Shown: one piece after another, positions 50,801-61,700 of the stretch | Position numbering within the stretch: position 1 is the stretch's first letter | How the letters are laid out: every line of letters starts with the position of its first letter | DNA from: Ectocarpus siliculosus | Taxonomy: Eukaryota > Sar > Phaeophyceae > Ectocarpales > Ectocarpaceae | Direction: 5' to 3' | NCBI GenBank assembly: GCA_000310025.1 | Contig: FN649729.1 | Coordinates: 4,956,961-5,020,960, forward strand | DNA length: 64,000 nt | Program-made: the position numbers and the translations under genes | The notes under the pieces: model-generated | Databases searched by the model: none | Told to the model about the DNA's origin: nothing | The model's input: the letters and a program-made list of their open reading frames with translations, nothing else

Positions 50801-53800
50801 ATACGTCTACTGGTGTTGCGCGTCAGGTGTCGAACGGCGGTGCCGCTTTCTTCGCTGGGAAGAGCATCAACAACAAGGAGCCCAAGGAGCAGGCTTCCAT
50901 CGCGGGGGCCGTGGCCATGGCGCTTCACGTCCGGCAGATGGCCAAGTTCTACGGCATCCCGGTCGTGCTGCACTCGGACCACTGTGCCAAGAAGCTGCTC
51001 CCATGGTTCGACGGCATGCTCGCGGCAAACGAGGTTGGTTAGGCATGATCGTGTGCTTGTCGGTCGGTCCCCCGATCTAGGCCAATCGCTGACGTGTGTG
51101 TGTGTGTGCGTTTTTTACTATTAGCATCAACCGCGCTAACCCACTGACCAATGAAAAGACGTCAGTCTCAGTGCGGTTGAAAACACAAAACAATTTGTGT
51201 GTGTGTTCGTCCTACTTACGTATATTATGGGGACAGGTCCCCCCATTTTTCGTGGTGAGCCGTTTACTACACACATTTCAGTGTGTGTAGAGTACTTCAC
51301 TTTTCAGTGTATTTTTTCGTACAACTACAACCATCCAGGGTAACACAGGAGAGGGTTAACACCGGGGCTTTTTTCTTCTTTTTATTTTGATTTCGTGCCC
51401 CACCTTCCGCCCGAGGTGCTTGCTGAAGTTTGTTTTTTATCGCGAGAAGGGTGCAGCGGTCCCTATTCCTCGTCAACGGTGCTAAGGTCGCAGTTTGGTA
51501 CAAATGCATGCTCACCAGAATTGCAGCTTTTTCGCTATCACACGCAACTTCGTAAATTTTTCACCCCATGGGGATTCGAACTCACGACTGTGCCACTGGC
51601 GTTTCGAAGTTACCACTAGACCACCGAGGCGACCGGTGTGTACGTGCGCATCCGGCGAAAGTCATACAATGATATGGCCGATAGTCCAGTCTGACGTTGG
51701 ACGCGGGTTCGAATCTTGGTACAGCAGTCATACCAGCTGCGATTTTTTTTCACAATTATTCCCCAACAAACCAATGGTTCCGTGTGTACGTAAGTGATCG
51801 ACTTTGCGGCGGGGGAAAGGAACGGCTGAATCCCCTCGCGTTTTAAAGCAAGGCAAGCCGGATAGTACATGTCCTGTGACCTTCCTCCTCCTGTGTGACC
51901 CTCCTGATACGTCCACAGAAAGGTGTTCAACTGGGGCCAGAAATCTTACTTTTCATCCCGCTTGAGAACCAACCGATGCGTGTTCCAATTTGAGATTCCA
52001 CCGCACGCGGGTCCCAGTCGGTTTCATTTTCCAACCTCACAACGTGCGTTCAAGTTGTACAGCAATATTGGGTCGCTGTGCATATGATTTGTTTCAGAAA
52101 ATATGTTAATTGCTAGTCTACCACGGACTCCTTATTTGTGGAAGAGATGGATTTGTTCCGTTGTGAAAAAAAAAAAACGACAGCCCTCTCGTTGCATCCC
52201 TCCGCCTACAGGAGTACTTCGAGAAGAACGGAGAGCCTTTGTTTTCGTCCCACATGCTGGACTTGTCTGAGGAGGTGGACGAGGAGAACATCAGCACCTG
52301 CGTCTCGTACCTCGAGCGCATGAACAAGATGAAGGTGCGAAAGGGCGGATAAAGCCATTCCTGTTGCTGGGCCCCTGTTTTTCCCGCAGACGTCAGTTGC
52401 TCCTGGCTGTTGACACGGTCCATTCGATAGTTGAAAAAGCTGTTCGAGTCTCTGTTCAACACCCCTGGTAGTTCTTAAGCGCCTCTCTGCGCTTTGGCTG
52501 CTGTTCCGTCGCACCTACCGTGGTGCATGATGGCGTGTCGCGTTTGTTCTGCGTGGTAGATCTGGCTGGAGATGGAGATCGGCATCACCGGCGGAGAGGA
52601 GGACGGTGTAGACAACACCGGCATGGACCAGAACAAGCTCTACACCCAGCCCGAACAGGTCAGCTTTTTTTTTTACGCATGTGGTATCAAACAGCCTGGT
52701 TGAAAGAAGCAATTCTGGAGGACCACAGTAACGATATTGTTTCGGTCGATGTTGTGTCGCAACGGTGGCGTTGGCAAAGTGTCGGATCGGTGGGACGTTA
52801 CCTGTTGCCTGGCTGAGTGTTGCTCCGGTTGTCGCGGTATGCTGTTCATGTGTACACAGCAGTAATCCGCGTATTGTCCCTTCGCACTCGAAGCGATAAT
52901 ATCTGAGACAATGCACCGAGCAAGGAGCGCTGGGGGCTGGGGGGGGGGGGAGAAGCGGACAGTGAGGCCTTGCCCTCGGCCCGATACTTTAGTCGCTGCA
53001 GAGGCGAGATTATAGAACCGGGGTCAAGGGGAAATGAACAATAATATTAGTGAAGTGCCGCTACCTCACCTTGTCTACCTCCCAAGATATGTCCCGCCTG
53101 GTGATGGGCTGACGACTAACACGGTCTCTCTTCTCCGCGTTGCAACGGCTTGTCGTTGTTTCGCGTGCACGCACACTGCTTGCGAAAACAAAAAAAAAGA
53201 TCTGGGCTGTGCAGCAGGCCCTCGGGGCCGTCACCCCAAACTTCAGCATCGCTGCGGCCTTCGGTAACGTGCACGGTGTGTACAAGCCCGGAAATGTCAA
53301 GCTCAACCCCGGCATCCTCGCCACCCACCAGGCAAGTATCGGGAACGTTGGTGTAAGGAATGACAAGATAAATGGAGCTGAAGTATCCGGTATGAGATGG
53401 AATATGTACGCCCCTCGTTCCTCACACAAAGAATTCGACACACGCCCCTCTGATAGTGTGTATATGTTGTATCGCACAAGGTTAGTTGTCATGACCGTTC
53501 TTGTTGCATGCGCACATGGACATGGAGCTCAAGACCGAGAAGACTTTTCCCGTCATTGCTTGCTGACACTATTATAGAACGGGCCCGCAAATAAGAAAAG
53601 TTCTGTCTAGAAGAACAATCTCAAATGTTTACGAGAAATAAGAAAAAAGGGCTAGAAAACTCAGCTCGATCTCGGCCACAACGTAAGAAACATGATCGAT
53701 CATGAGAAAATAATGATAAGCGCAGCAGGATGCGGCAGTCCAAAGGAATAAGAAACCTGTTTAAAGAACTTTGCCGACTTCGGCTGATCCTTCGGGCGAA

Positions 53801-56135
53801 AACAAGGAATTGAGGCTCGGCCCGATTTTGACGTTTCTTATCTCCGGGCCCGTTCTGTGACACATTTTTGACAATTTTCTGGTTTCATGTCTTCTTCACT
53901 TGGGCACGACAAAACAGGAGTACGTGAAGGAGAAGTTGGGAGCGGACGCGGACGAACGACCGTGCATCTTTGTCTTCCACGGAGGCTCGGGCTCGTCAGA
54001 GGAGGACATCGCCACCGCCGTTAAGGTGTGCTGTCTCTCTAGTTGCGTATCGACCGTAGTATTCGGCAAGCCAGCAGAAATGCGTCAGTGCCATGAGTTG
54101 GTTCGTTGCACCATGCCGCCTGCTGTGGTTCGGGACGTCGGTTCGAAACACGGGGCAGTCACAACAACTCATTTGTTTTCTTTTTTCTCCCTTTGTCCCC
54201 GTTCAAATGCAATCCATCCGTGTGCACACAAAATTCGACTTGACGGCATCAACGCATTCCGGGACATCAATATCGATGTTTTGATGTTTTTCTTGCTGTT
54301 TTTACACTGCTGACAGGCCGGTGTGGTAAAGATGAACGTCGACACCGACACGCAGTGGACATACTGGGAGGGCATCAGAGACTTTTACAAGGTGACACAT
54401 CGATACGATGCGCTTCTTGATCGTCTCTTCTTGTTAACAACCCTGTTGCTACTAATCGGGTTACTGTTTTTAGTGCTTGTACGTTTTCACAGACATCAAA
54501 CGTCTCAGTTTTTTGCCTCGTGTCTTGGTTTCTAGATGCTGGGTTCGAGTTGAGACCATTTTATTTTTTTCAAGTCTTCGGCCGGATATAGAGGCGTTTT
54601 ATTGAGACCCATCCGTAACAGGCGACAAGAACCTCGCCCTTGTGCTGATATTGTCAAGGGTTTCCTGGATATTTGTTTAGCCGTGAAAGTATCGGTACCA
54701 GTATATACCGCAGGTTTACCGCCTCCCCCAAAGCCGTGACCGCAGAAACCGCCTACACCGCCGGAAGATTACCGTAATTTATTTCGTCCCTCGGAGGAGG
54801 TCGGGGGGGATACCGTGAACCAGAGTGTTTTATTTTGCATCACGATCGACACACAGAGGGGGAAATCGTCCCACCCAGAAGGCAAAGTTGCAATTAACAG
54901 ACCGACCTTTCCTCCAACTGCTATGGAGAACGTCGAGGAAATGATGCAGAAGATTCTCGTTCGTATACAAGGATCTAATCTCATTCTCTGCAGGGTTACA
55001 TGCGTTCGGCTCCCTAATCCGAAGGCAGTAAAGTACGTGCTACATAGCACAATCACCTCCGTCTTTGTGTGATTGAGATGAACTTGGATGCCGTTTTTCC
55101 CGACGGCAGGCGAAGGAGGGCTACCTTCAGACGCAGATCGGCAACCCCGACGGCGAGGACAAGCCCAACAAGAAGTTCTACGACCCCCGCGTGTGGATCC
55201 GCAAGGTACGTGGCTATATAATAGTGCTGGTGGAACCGATGTGCTCTACGATCACAAGCCTATTACTAGAGATTCTTCGCCTTACAAAAGTGATTTTTGT
55301 TGATTTTTTTTCCTTCCGTGGTGTATTGTGGCGTCCTGCCCGCGGTTGAATTTAGAAACCGTCACGTCAAATAATGTGTTAAGTAGCTGGCAGTTGAGGC
55401 TTGCCTTGTTTTGTATGGCGTCGGCGAAGAACTCGAAGCACAGCGACACATAACCTCATATTTTGCCCCAAGGCTCGTTTCTTGTTTTTTCTCTGTCGGG
55501 TAACGCAGCAGCGAATATAACCTAACACCTGTTGATGGTGTTTTCGTCTTATTTATCATGGCGACAGTCCCCCCATTGTTCGTGGTGAGACGTGTACATT
55601 TGCCAGTGTATTTTTTCGTACAACAACCATCCAGGGTCACACAGGAGGGGGTAAACACCGGCACTTTTTCGTCTTTTTTATTTTCGTGCCTCACCTTTCT
55701 ACTGCGGTGCGTGCTGAATTTTTTTTTTTAGCGGAGAAGGGTCCAGCCGTCCCTTTCCTTCGTCAACGGTGCTAGCGTCGAAGTTTGGTATGCATACTTA
55801 CGAGAGAGAGCTTTTTCAGCTGTTTTTCGTTTTCACCCGCCAATCGGTAAACTTTTCACCCCATGGGGATTCGAACTCACGACTTTGCGACTAAGGGTTT
55901 CGAGGTCACCCACTTGTAGGTATGAATTCTGAAACTTGTTTTCAGGATGAAATTCTGAACTCCCAAGTTTTTGGGTGGTGACGTGTACTGCTGTATTCGA
56001 CGATCTGAGGTGAGACCATTTCCCCTTTGTTTTTGTGCCTGCTGTACGCCACAGGCCGAGGAGACCATGCGTGAACGCATCAAGAAGGCGTGTGAGGACC
56101 TTGGCAACGTCGACACCCTGTCCAAGGAAGTTTAA
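47838..56135 (+). CDS. FBA: Class II fructose-bisphosphate aldolase, complete ten-exon gene (366 aa)
   Basis: Exons: 47838-47888, 50223-50351, 50827-51033, 52212-52334, 52560-52658, 53200-53331, 53918-54025, 54317-54391, 55110-55205 and 56055-56135 (stop TAA at 56133). All joins are phase 0. The enzyme cleaves fructose 1,6-bisphosphate to dihydroxyacetone phosphate and glyceraldehyde 3-phosphate, or the reverse, in glycolysis, gluconeogenesis or the Calvin cycle. The sequence tracks the FbaA-type class II family end to end: VITGDK, FAIPAVNVTSS, SNGGAAFFAGKS, VVLHSDHCAKKLLPW (Asp111, His112), GEPLFSSHMLDLSEE, TGGEEDGVDN, FGNVHGVYKPGNV (His228), FVFHGGSGSS (His268), VVKMNVDTDTQWTYWEG and KKFYDPRVWIRK. 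The zinc-binding His residues and catalytic Asp are present. Length is close to the bacterial enzyme (359 aa). There is no obvious plastid or mitochondrial presequence, so it is probably cytosolic. The intron 53332-53917 has a GC donor (CAG|GCAAGT). Confidence 0.96.
51095..51205 (+). repeat. Intronic hairpin repeat, copy in the aldolase gene
   Basis: A GT-rich lead (51095-51110) is followed by TTAGCATCAACCGCGCTAAC, then 'CTGACCAATGAAAAGACGTCAG' around the loop, then CAGTGCGGTTG and an A-rich tail. CTGAC/GTCAG and CCGCGCT/AGTGCGG can pair (one G-T wobble). It is collinear with the copies at 4.27 and 25.45 kb and sits in aldolase intron 3. Confidence 0.75.
51226..51640 (-). mobile_element. tRNA-derived SINE, copy 1
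   Basis: Read on the minus strand, the head has an A-box-like TGGTCTAGTGGTAA and a B-box-like GAGTTCGAATCCC in tRNA spacing. A body ending near 51226 matches the element at 55556-55920 over about 350 bp. It lies in aldolase intron 3. The tRNA head supports RNA polymerase III-type origin; activity is not known. Confidence 0.75.
51655..51870 (+). mobile_element. tRNA-derived SINE, copy 2 (head-to-head with copy 1)
   Basis: The plus-strand head GGCCGATAGTCCAGTCTGAC runs to the B-box GCGGGTTCGAATC. About 130 bp downstream comes 'CGGGGGAAAGGAACGGCTGA', which resembles the internal body block of the copy at 60.9 kb. The two heads are about 20 bp apart in opposite orientation. Confidence 0.55.
55556..55920 (-). 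mobile_element. tRNA-derived SINE, copy 3
   Basis: It matches copy 1 across its body: GTATTTTTTCGTACAAC, ACCATCCAGGGT.ACACAGGA, TCGTCAACGGTGCTA, and the B-box region CCATGGGGATTCGAACTCAC. The A-box part is degenerate. It lies in the intron between aldolase exons 9 and 10. Confidence 0.75.
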
Positions 56136-58759
56136 GACGTCTCGATATGTTTGTCTATCTCTAAGATCACATGAATAATTTGGGAACGACCCGTCTGTTT
56201 GTTGTTGAACCGTCAACGCGGAACTAGTTCGTGTCTTGTAGGTTCGACGTTTAGGGATGGGATGAGAGTTTGAACAGAGAGATGGGAGAGCACACGCCCC
56301 TTGTGATTTGATCCTGTAGTGTCATGTCTCGTATTGTGCGTTTGAGGATGTTCCTTTTGAGGAAACGATCAGACGTGGTGTCCGGCGGGATCCATTCATG
56401 CGTAGATTCCGATTCGTGGATTCGGCCGCGCTCTTTCGGCGGGTAGGGAACCAACCCACTCACGTTTAGGGGATGGCGAGCCATTTGTTTTCGTGCCTCC
56501 TGTGCAGTTATAAGGTCAAGTTTTTTTCAGGCATTCTCCTGGGTTGTATACCCCCCCCCCTCTATGAACGGTGTCGGTCAGGCGGCCGGTACAGTAGGGA
56601 TGGGGTGAGTGCATTGAGGGGGCAGCAGCTGGAAGTTCGACTCTGGGGTTCAGCAGCACCAAGTGTGTCTTGATGTTCGAAGGTCCTTGTCTGCGTGCGA
56701 TGTTTTCATACGAGCGACGATGTTTGAGTATTAGTATTTTATTAGGTATCATGATTCGCCCGATTCTTCGACCGGCGAGCTTAAGGTCGCAAGCAAACGA
56801 TATATTTTCATTTGGCGTCCATGTACACACACACATCATTCTCGAGGTGGAGTTACGTCCTGTTTGTCAGCCTCATACATCTGTGTGCGCTACTAACGCT
56901 AACCCTCGAGTGACGCTCACTAGACTGCTAGCGAAACAACAGCGGGCGTCAGAAAACGCCGTCTGGAACGTCGGGTGGAGGTACCTGACCTACGGTCGGT
57001 ACCACACCACCATTCTCGCGTACGTACAAAAGAGGTTGTTGTTGTTGTCGTCGTCTCTAACATTAAAAGTCGGCCCGTTGTCTCTGGCAGTAGGGTTGAC
57101 GGTCTGTTATTAATAGTGAAACTTAATCTTAGGGCCAGGGTTAGTGTGTCTCATCCAAGGTGCGATCCTAGCCTTCAACATCGGGTTATAGGCCTAACGA
57201 GTCAATAACATACCGTACATAGACCTCCAAAAATATCCTCACCCTTAAAAGCAGTTCATCGCCAACAAACTACTGCTGTGCATCTGTATATGCAAAATAA
57301 CCAAGGGGACGAGCGAATCTGGCAGAAAGAGAAACATCGAGGTTGGGACAAATAGTGGCGATACGAAAAATCCTCTGCCTACGTTAACTGTTTCTTCCCC
57401 GCACGCACGGCTCGCTGTGTCCTGCAGCGACTAGACTACAGGTATTACTGAAGAGCTGTGAAGGTGACGTTCGTGTATACCTAGATACGTACGTGAGTTT
57501 GATCCCTCCCTCCTTTCTCTGATTCCATGTCACGTCCGTCACACGTCACACACCGAATATATTTCCTCCTTGTTTGTTGCTCCGAGGTGCAGTACTCATT
57601 CATGTGGACGGGGAACACGTTCTCTCCGGGATATGCAACTATAACTACAGCTAGCTGATCGCACGCCACATCGATCATCGGCACTTTTACACACACATTT
57701 AAAACTCGATCTCCAGGAATCCTGGAGATACGCCAAGTCACCCACAGGAATCTCAAATCTCGAGTTTGAAATATATGTGTAAATAAATGCCTACGCTCAT
57801 CTGGGTTCGTTGTTTATTGGTTTATTTTCACGTACAAACTAATTTCCTCCCGGCTGAGGGCTCACGAGATTGCAGGAAAGGCAATCCTGATGAATCCATC
57901 TGGATGTCTCGATCTACTACACATAGATGCTGTATGTACACCAGTAGAGAGCTTCGCGTCGTGAGGGTTCTCTGTGGGCTCGTCGCTCGTCGAGTCAAAA
58001 CACGTCTCTCATTCAGCTGTGTGAACTGTTCGAGCTTGGCAAACGTCCCAGCTGGCTGCTAACTGTGCGCGCCAGCTGTGTGCTGGTCCTGCTGCTTGTT
58101 TCATTTTCATCTTGCATCGCCCCTTGAGCACACCGCTGCTCTCTCATGGGCCCACTCTGGAGCTCGGGAGCGATCCACTTGTAACTGTCGGCTGTCGGCA
58201 AAACTTATTATTCCGTTCGCCTGGAAACGCTCGTCCAATCACAATCAATCATCAAACCAGCGAGCTTTTCTTGCAAAGTGAGTTTTTCTCTTTTCTCTCG
58301 CTTCCGCTTCTGGCCTAGTGGATAGCGCTCGTTCGTGTATACACAGAGGGAAGAGAGTGCTGAACTCTTATCGGATTAAAAATCGAAGGTAAAGTACCGC
58401 AGGAGGGGAGGGTAGAGAGGAGCTCTTCTGTGTGACCACGGGTTGGAGTAAACGGCACTAGTACAGTGCTGTGAGCGCTGATTTGAAGTGAAGACCAAAA
58501 AAAAAAAAAACATCAAACTGGTTACGCCGCTGTTCCGGCGAGTGTGTAATGCGCTGCGACCCCTGCTTGAACCCTTCCCCCTCCACTCTCCACGCTCCCA
58601 ACTCGCGCAGCACCGCGGCAGTCAAGGCGATATAGTATCTCTCCTTCGTGCGTGGCGTGGTGCTCAGGAACGGTGTTGAGATCATCGCATGTGCTTCAAC
58701 GAAGCCGCTCACCAAGAGGTTATACACTGCTGTCAGCATACGCGACCGAACGCGCGTCC
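56136..58759. other. Spacer between the aldolase and the mutase-family gene
   Basis: It holds the aldolase 3' region and probably the promoter of the next gene. I see no supported exon. The block at 58012-58105 is shared with 24840-24945. A possible tRNA A-box-like sequence (TGGCCTAGTGGATAGCGCT, near 58311) lies in it without a clear B-box. Confidence 0.45.
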
Positions 58760-61700
58760 ATGACGGAATCTCTGTGGGAGGCGACGAGGGCATGGCTGCC
58801 GCTTGCGTTGCCGGCCGCTGCTGTCGTCTGGTTGGGGAGATGTATAACAAGGTATGTGCATCCTGAGGCTGTGGTTGATAGACCGGGTTGCCTTGCATCC
58901 CCAGTAACCAGGCAGAGACTCATTCTCTCTACATATGTACATCAGCACTTCAGCAAGAGAGCGGGTCCATGGGCGGGGGAAGGCTTGGGCGTTGTGTGTG
59001 TCCGTACATGCGGCCTCCCGCGCCAAGAGAGAGGCACAGGAATGACTTGCCCTGGTGGGCCATTCCTCTTGGCCAGGTTGTACTTCATCTCGTCACCCTC
59101 TGGCGATACCGGCATTGTGGATTTGACATGTGTTTTGTATAAGTTGGGCCCGTCATGTGATGCCACAACACAGACAGACACGAACGCCTTGCCTCCGCTG
59201 TAGGCCTCCGCTCTACCCTGCGGCATGAATTCGAAGAAAGGAGTGCTGCCGCAGGTCTTGTTGCATGTAACGTATGCGTTCGAGACTGGGTGTAACCTGA
59301 TTAATCGTGCGGGAGCTAAATTTATTGCTTACCGCTCCTAGACTACTGATCGGCGGGTGCAGCAAGTAGCTGTAAGTACATCAGTCCGTCCAGTCTGCAC
59401 CAACTTCGAGAGACGCTGGTGCGGACGAAGGCAGCGATTTCGAAGATGGCGTCGCGCCACAGGCAGCCGTTCCACCCACGCGTGCCCAGATGGAACCTTT
59501 CCGTCTACATGGATGAAGGACACATTTTGATGGTGTGGGAAGTTGAACAACAGCAGCAAAAAGGGCATCTCTACAGCAGTAGACTGCTACAGTATACACT
59601 GCCTGCTCATCCAGGGCCGCCTCCAATCCGAGGTCCGCTTTGAACGGATTGGAATTTCGTGTGTCACGCTGGGACCAAACGACCGCGTCACGGACGGATG
59701 GATGTATAAAGACGGGTAGTGTTGTTGTTGTTGTCGTCTTGTCATCATTTATTAATAACCGTCGGGTCTTGATACCCGTCCCGGTCCTCTTGACAACGCG
59801 GACGCCTTCTTCCGTGTTCACAAGCGAACCACCGGGAAAAAGGGCACGCACGATACGTACTTACCTTGGAGACAGCTTACATGCTCAGTTGTAGACAATA
59901 CTTGTAGAGAGTGAAAGCAGAAAATAATGGAGATCAGATGGCCTCGGGAACACGCCGCAACAAGAACCAACTACAGATACCGGCGTTTCATGGGAAAAAC
60001 GAGGACGTTACTTTCCGTTGTTGCGGGCCCTCTTCGGGGGCGAGGGCGTGGTCGCCTGCTGCTGGTTGGCCTTGGCGGTTTTTTTTTCGGGCGGGGAGGC
60101 TTGGTTGGTGTGACGGTCGGCGTGACCGTGTTGCGGATTTTCTTCGCATTTGCGCTTGTCGGCGCAGGTGGTCTGCGCAGCGCGCAGGAGGGCGTTTCGC
60201 TTCCGATCGAATCAACCAACACATGCTTCCGCGCTGGTCGAGTCGCCCGCGTTGCTTCTTGACGAGGAGGATGTCAGCTTCTGCCGTTTTGCAGTTGTTT
60301 TGAAACTGAAAGACGGCAGGCGCGGACCTCTTCCTCGTCAAGAACAACGCGGGCGACCAGAAGAACGAAGAAGTATTTGTCGATTGCTTCGATCGGAGCA
60401 GGAACGCCATCCTGCGCGCTGCGCAGACCACCTGCGCCGACAAGCCCAATGCCTCCTGAAAACCCCGCAACACGGGTACGCCGACCGTCACGCCGACCAA
60501 GCCACCCCGCCCGAAAAAAAAAAACCGCCAAGGGCAACCGCGGTCAAGATTTCTTTTAGTGTTTTTGTTTCCGCTGCAAAAACCAATCCTATTCGGATTG
60601 GAATAAATCTAGACTACAAGCAGCAGGATTGTGCACCCAATGCGAGGAACACGCACGTACGTGTTTGCAAGGTATGCACACGACGGTAGGCATGCATCAC
60701 AGCGGAGATCAGATCATCCGTGTGGCAGCTCCAAGAGCACCTCATGCCTTCGGGGAGGGGGTTCCCTACAGCAGTAGTGTGGCAGAAAATACCGCTGCTG
60801 TCCGGTTTCCTTGGATTTTTTTATGATTTGCGGTGTAGACTCCTGCTGTCAGCCGACCGCCCCCGTGGTCTAGTGATCGGCCTCGCAAACCTACCATTCT
60901 GCAGTAGCAGATCGTGGGCTCGATTCTCTCTGAGGAGGATCTCTTCACCTACTCGTCGCAGTGGAAAACGGTAAATTTCGTGAGTATGCACACTTCGACT
61001 TTGACGGTCGACGAGGGAAAGCGACGGCTGACCCTTCTCACGATAAGAACTGAGGCTAGCACCGCAGGAGGAAAGGTGGGGCATCAATAGACGTAACATG
61101 AAAGGCCCTGTGTCGGCTGATACGTCGAACATATGCGCCAGATTAATATGGGACGGGCACACACACACAACAACCGGTTGGTGGGGTCAATGCTATTAAC
61201 CCCCTTTGGGTCTAGGCTGGACTGTCAGATATTTTTTTTTGCGCCAAAAAGAAAATTAGAGCGAGAGCGAGCGGGAGAGAGAGAAGCGCAGAGAAAGACA
61301 CCAGTGTACTTCTGCACACGCAACAGCTATCTCCAACTGTAGGCCATGAGAGAAGCCGGCGACAGGGTGGTGGCCACAGACAGGGTCGTAGAAGGGTTGA
61401 TGGGTGGTCGCGCTGCGGTCAGTAGGGCAGGTTAGCTGTGTAGACTTTGAAATGATCAGTCGTCTAGCTGCCTCAACTAGTCTATTTTCGGTATATATAT
61501 TGTAAATGATCAGTCCAGAGAGGGCAAAATGATCAGTGAAGACCCATAGCTGGTATTTGTACTTCTGTACTTCTCTGTTCTCTGTCCCCCCCCCGAAATG
61601 TGCCCTGCCAGCTCTCTAGAGCTCCTGTGTTTTTCAAACGAAATGCACATCCACCAGCACCCACCTGTACCTCGTGGTTTCCTAGGTTCGGGCGAGGGTG

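Noticed and set aside
51541-51635. A functional tRNA gene
   Set aside because: A- and B-box sequences are present, but the cloverleaf stems are poor and the sequence continues into a repeated body, so it is a tRNA-derived SINE head.
59338-59851. Minus-strand frames of 76 and 156 codons upstream of the 60-kb palindrome
   Set aside because: No splice partners, no recognised motif, and the plus strand is also open; coding status cannot be supported.
60064-60541. A CRISPR array or rRNA-like structured gene at the GC-rich palindrome
   Set aside because: There are only two inverted arms, no direct repeats with spacers, and the genome is eukaryotic. It is a fold-back.
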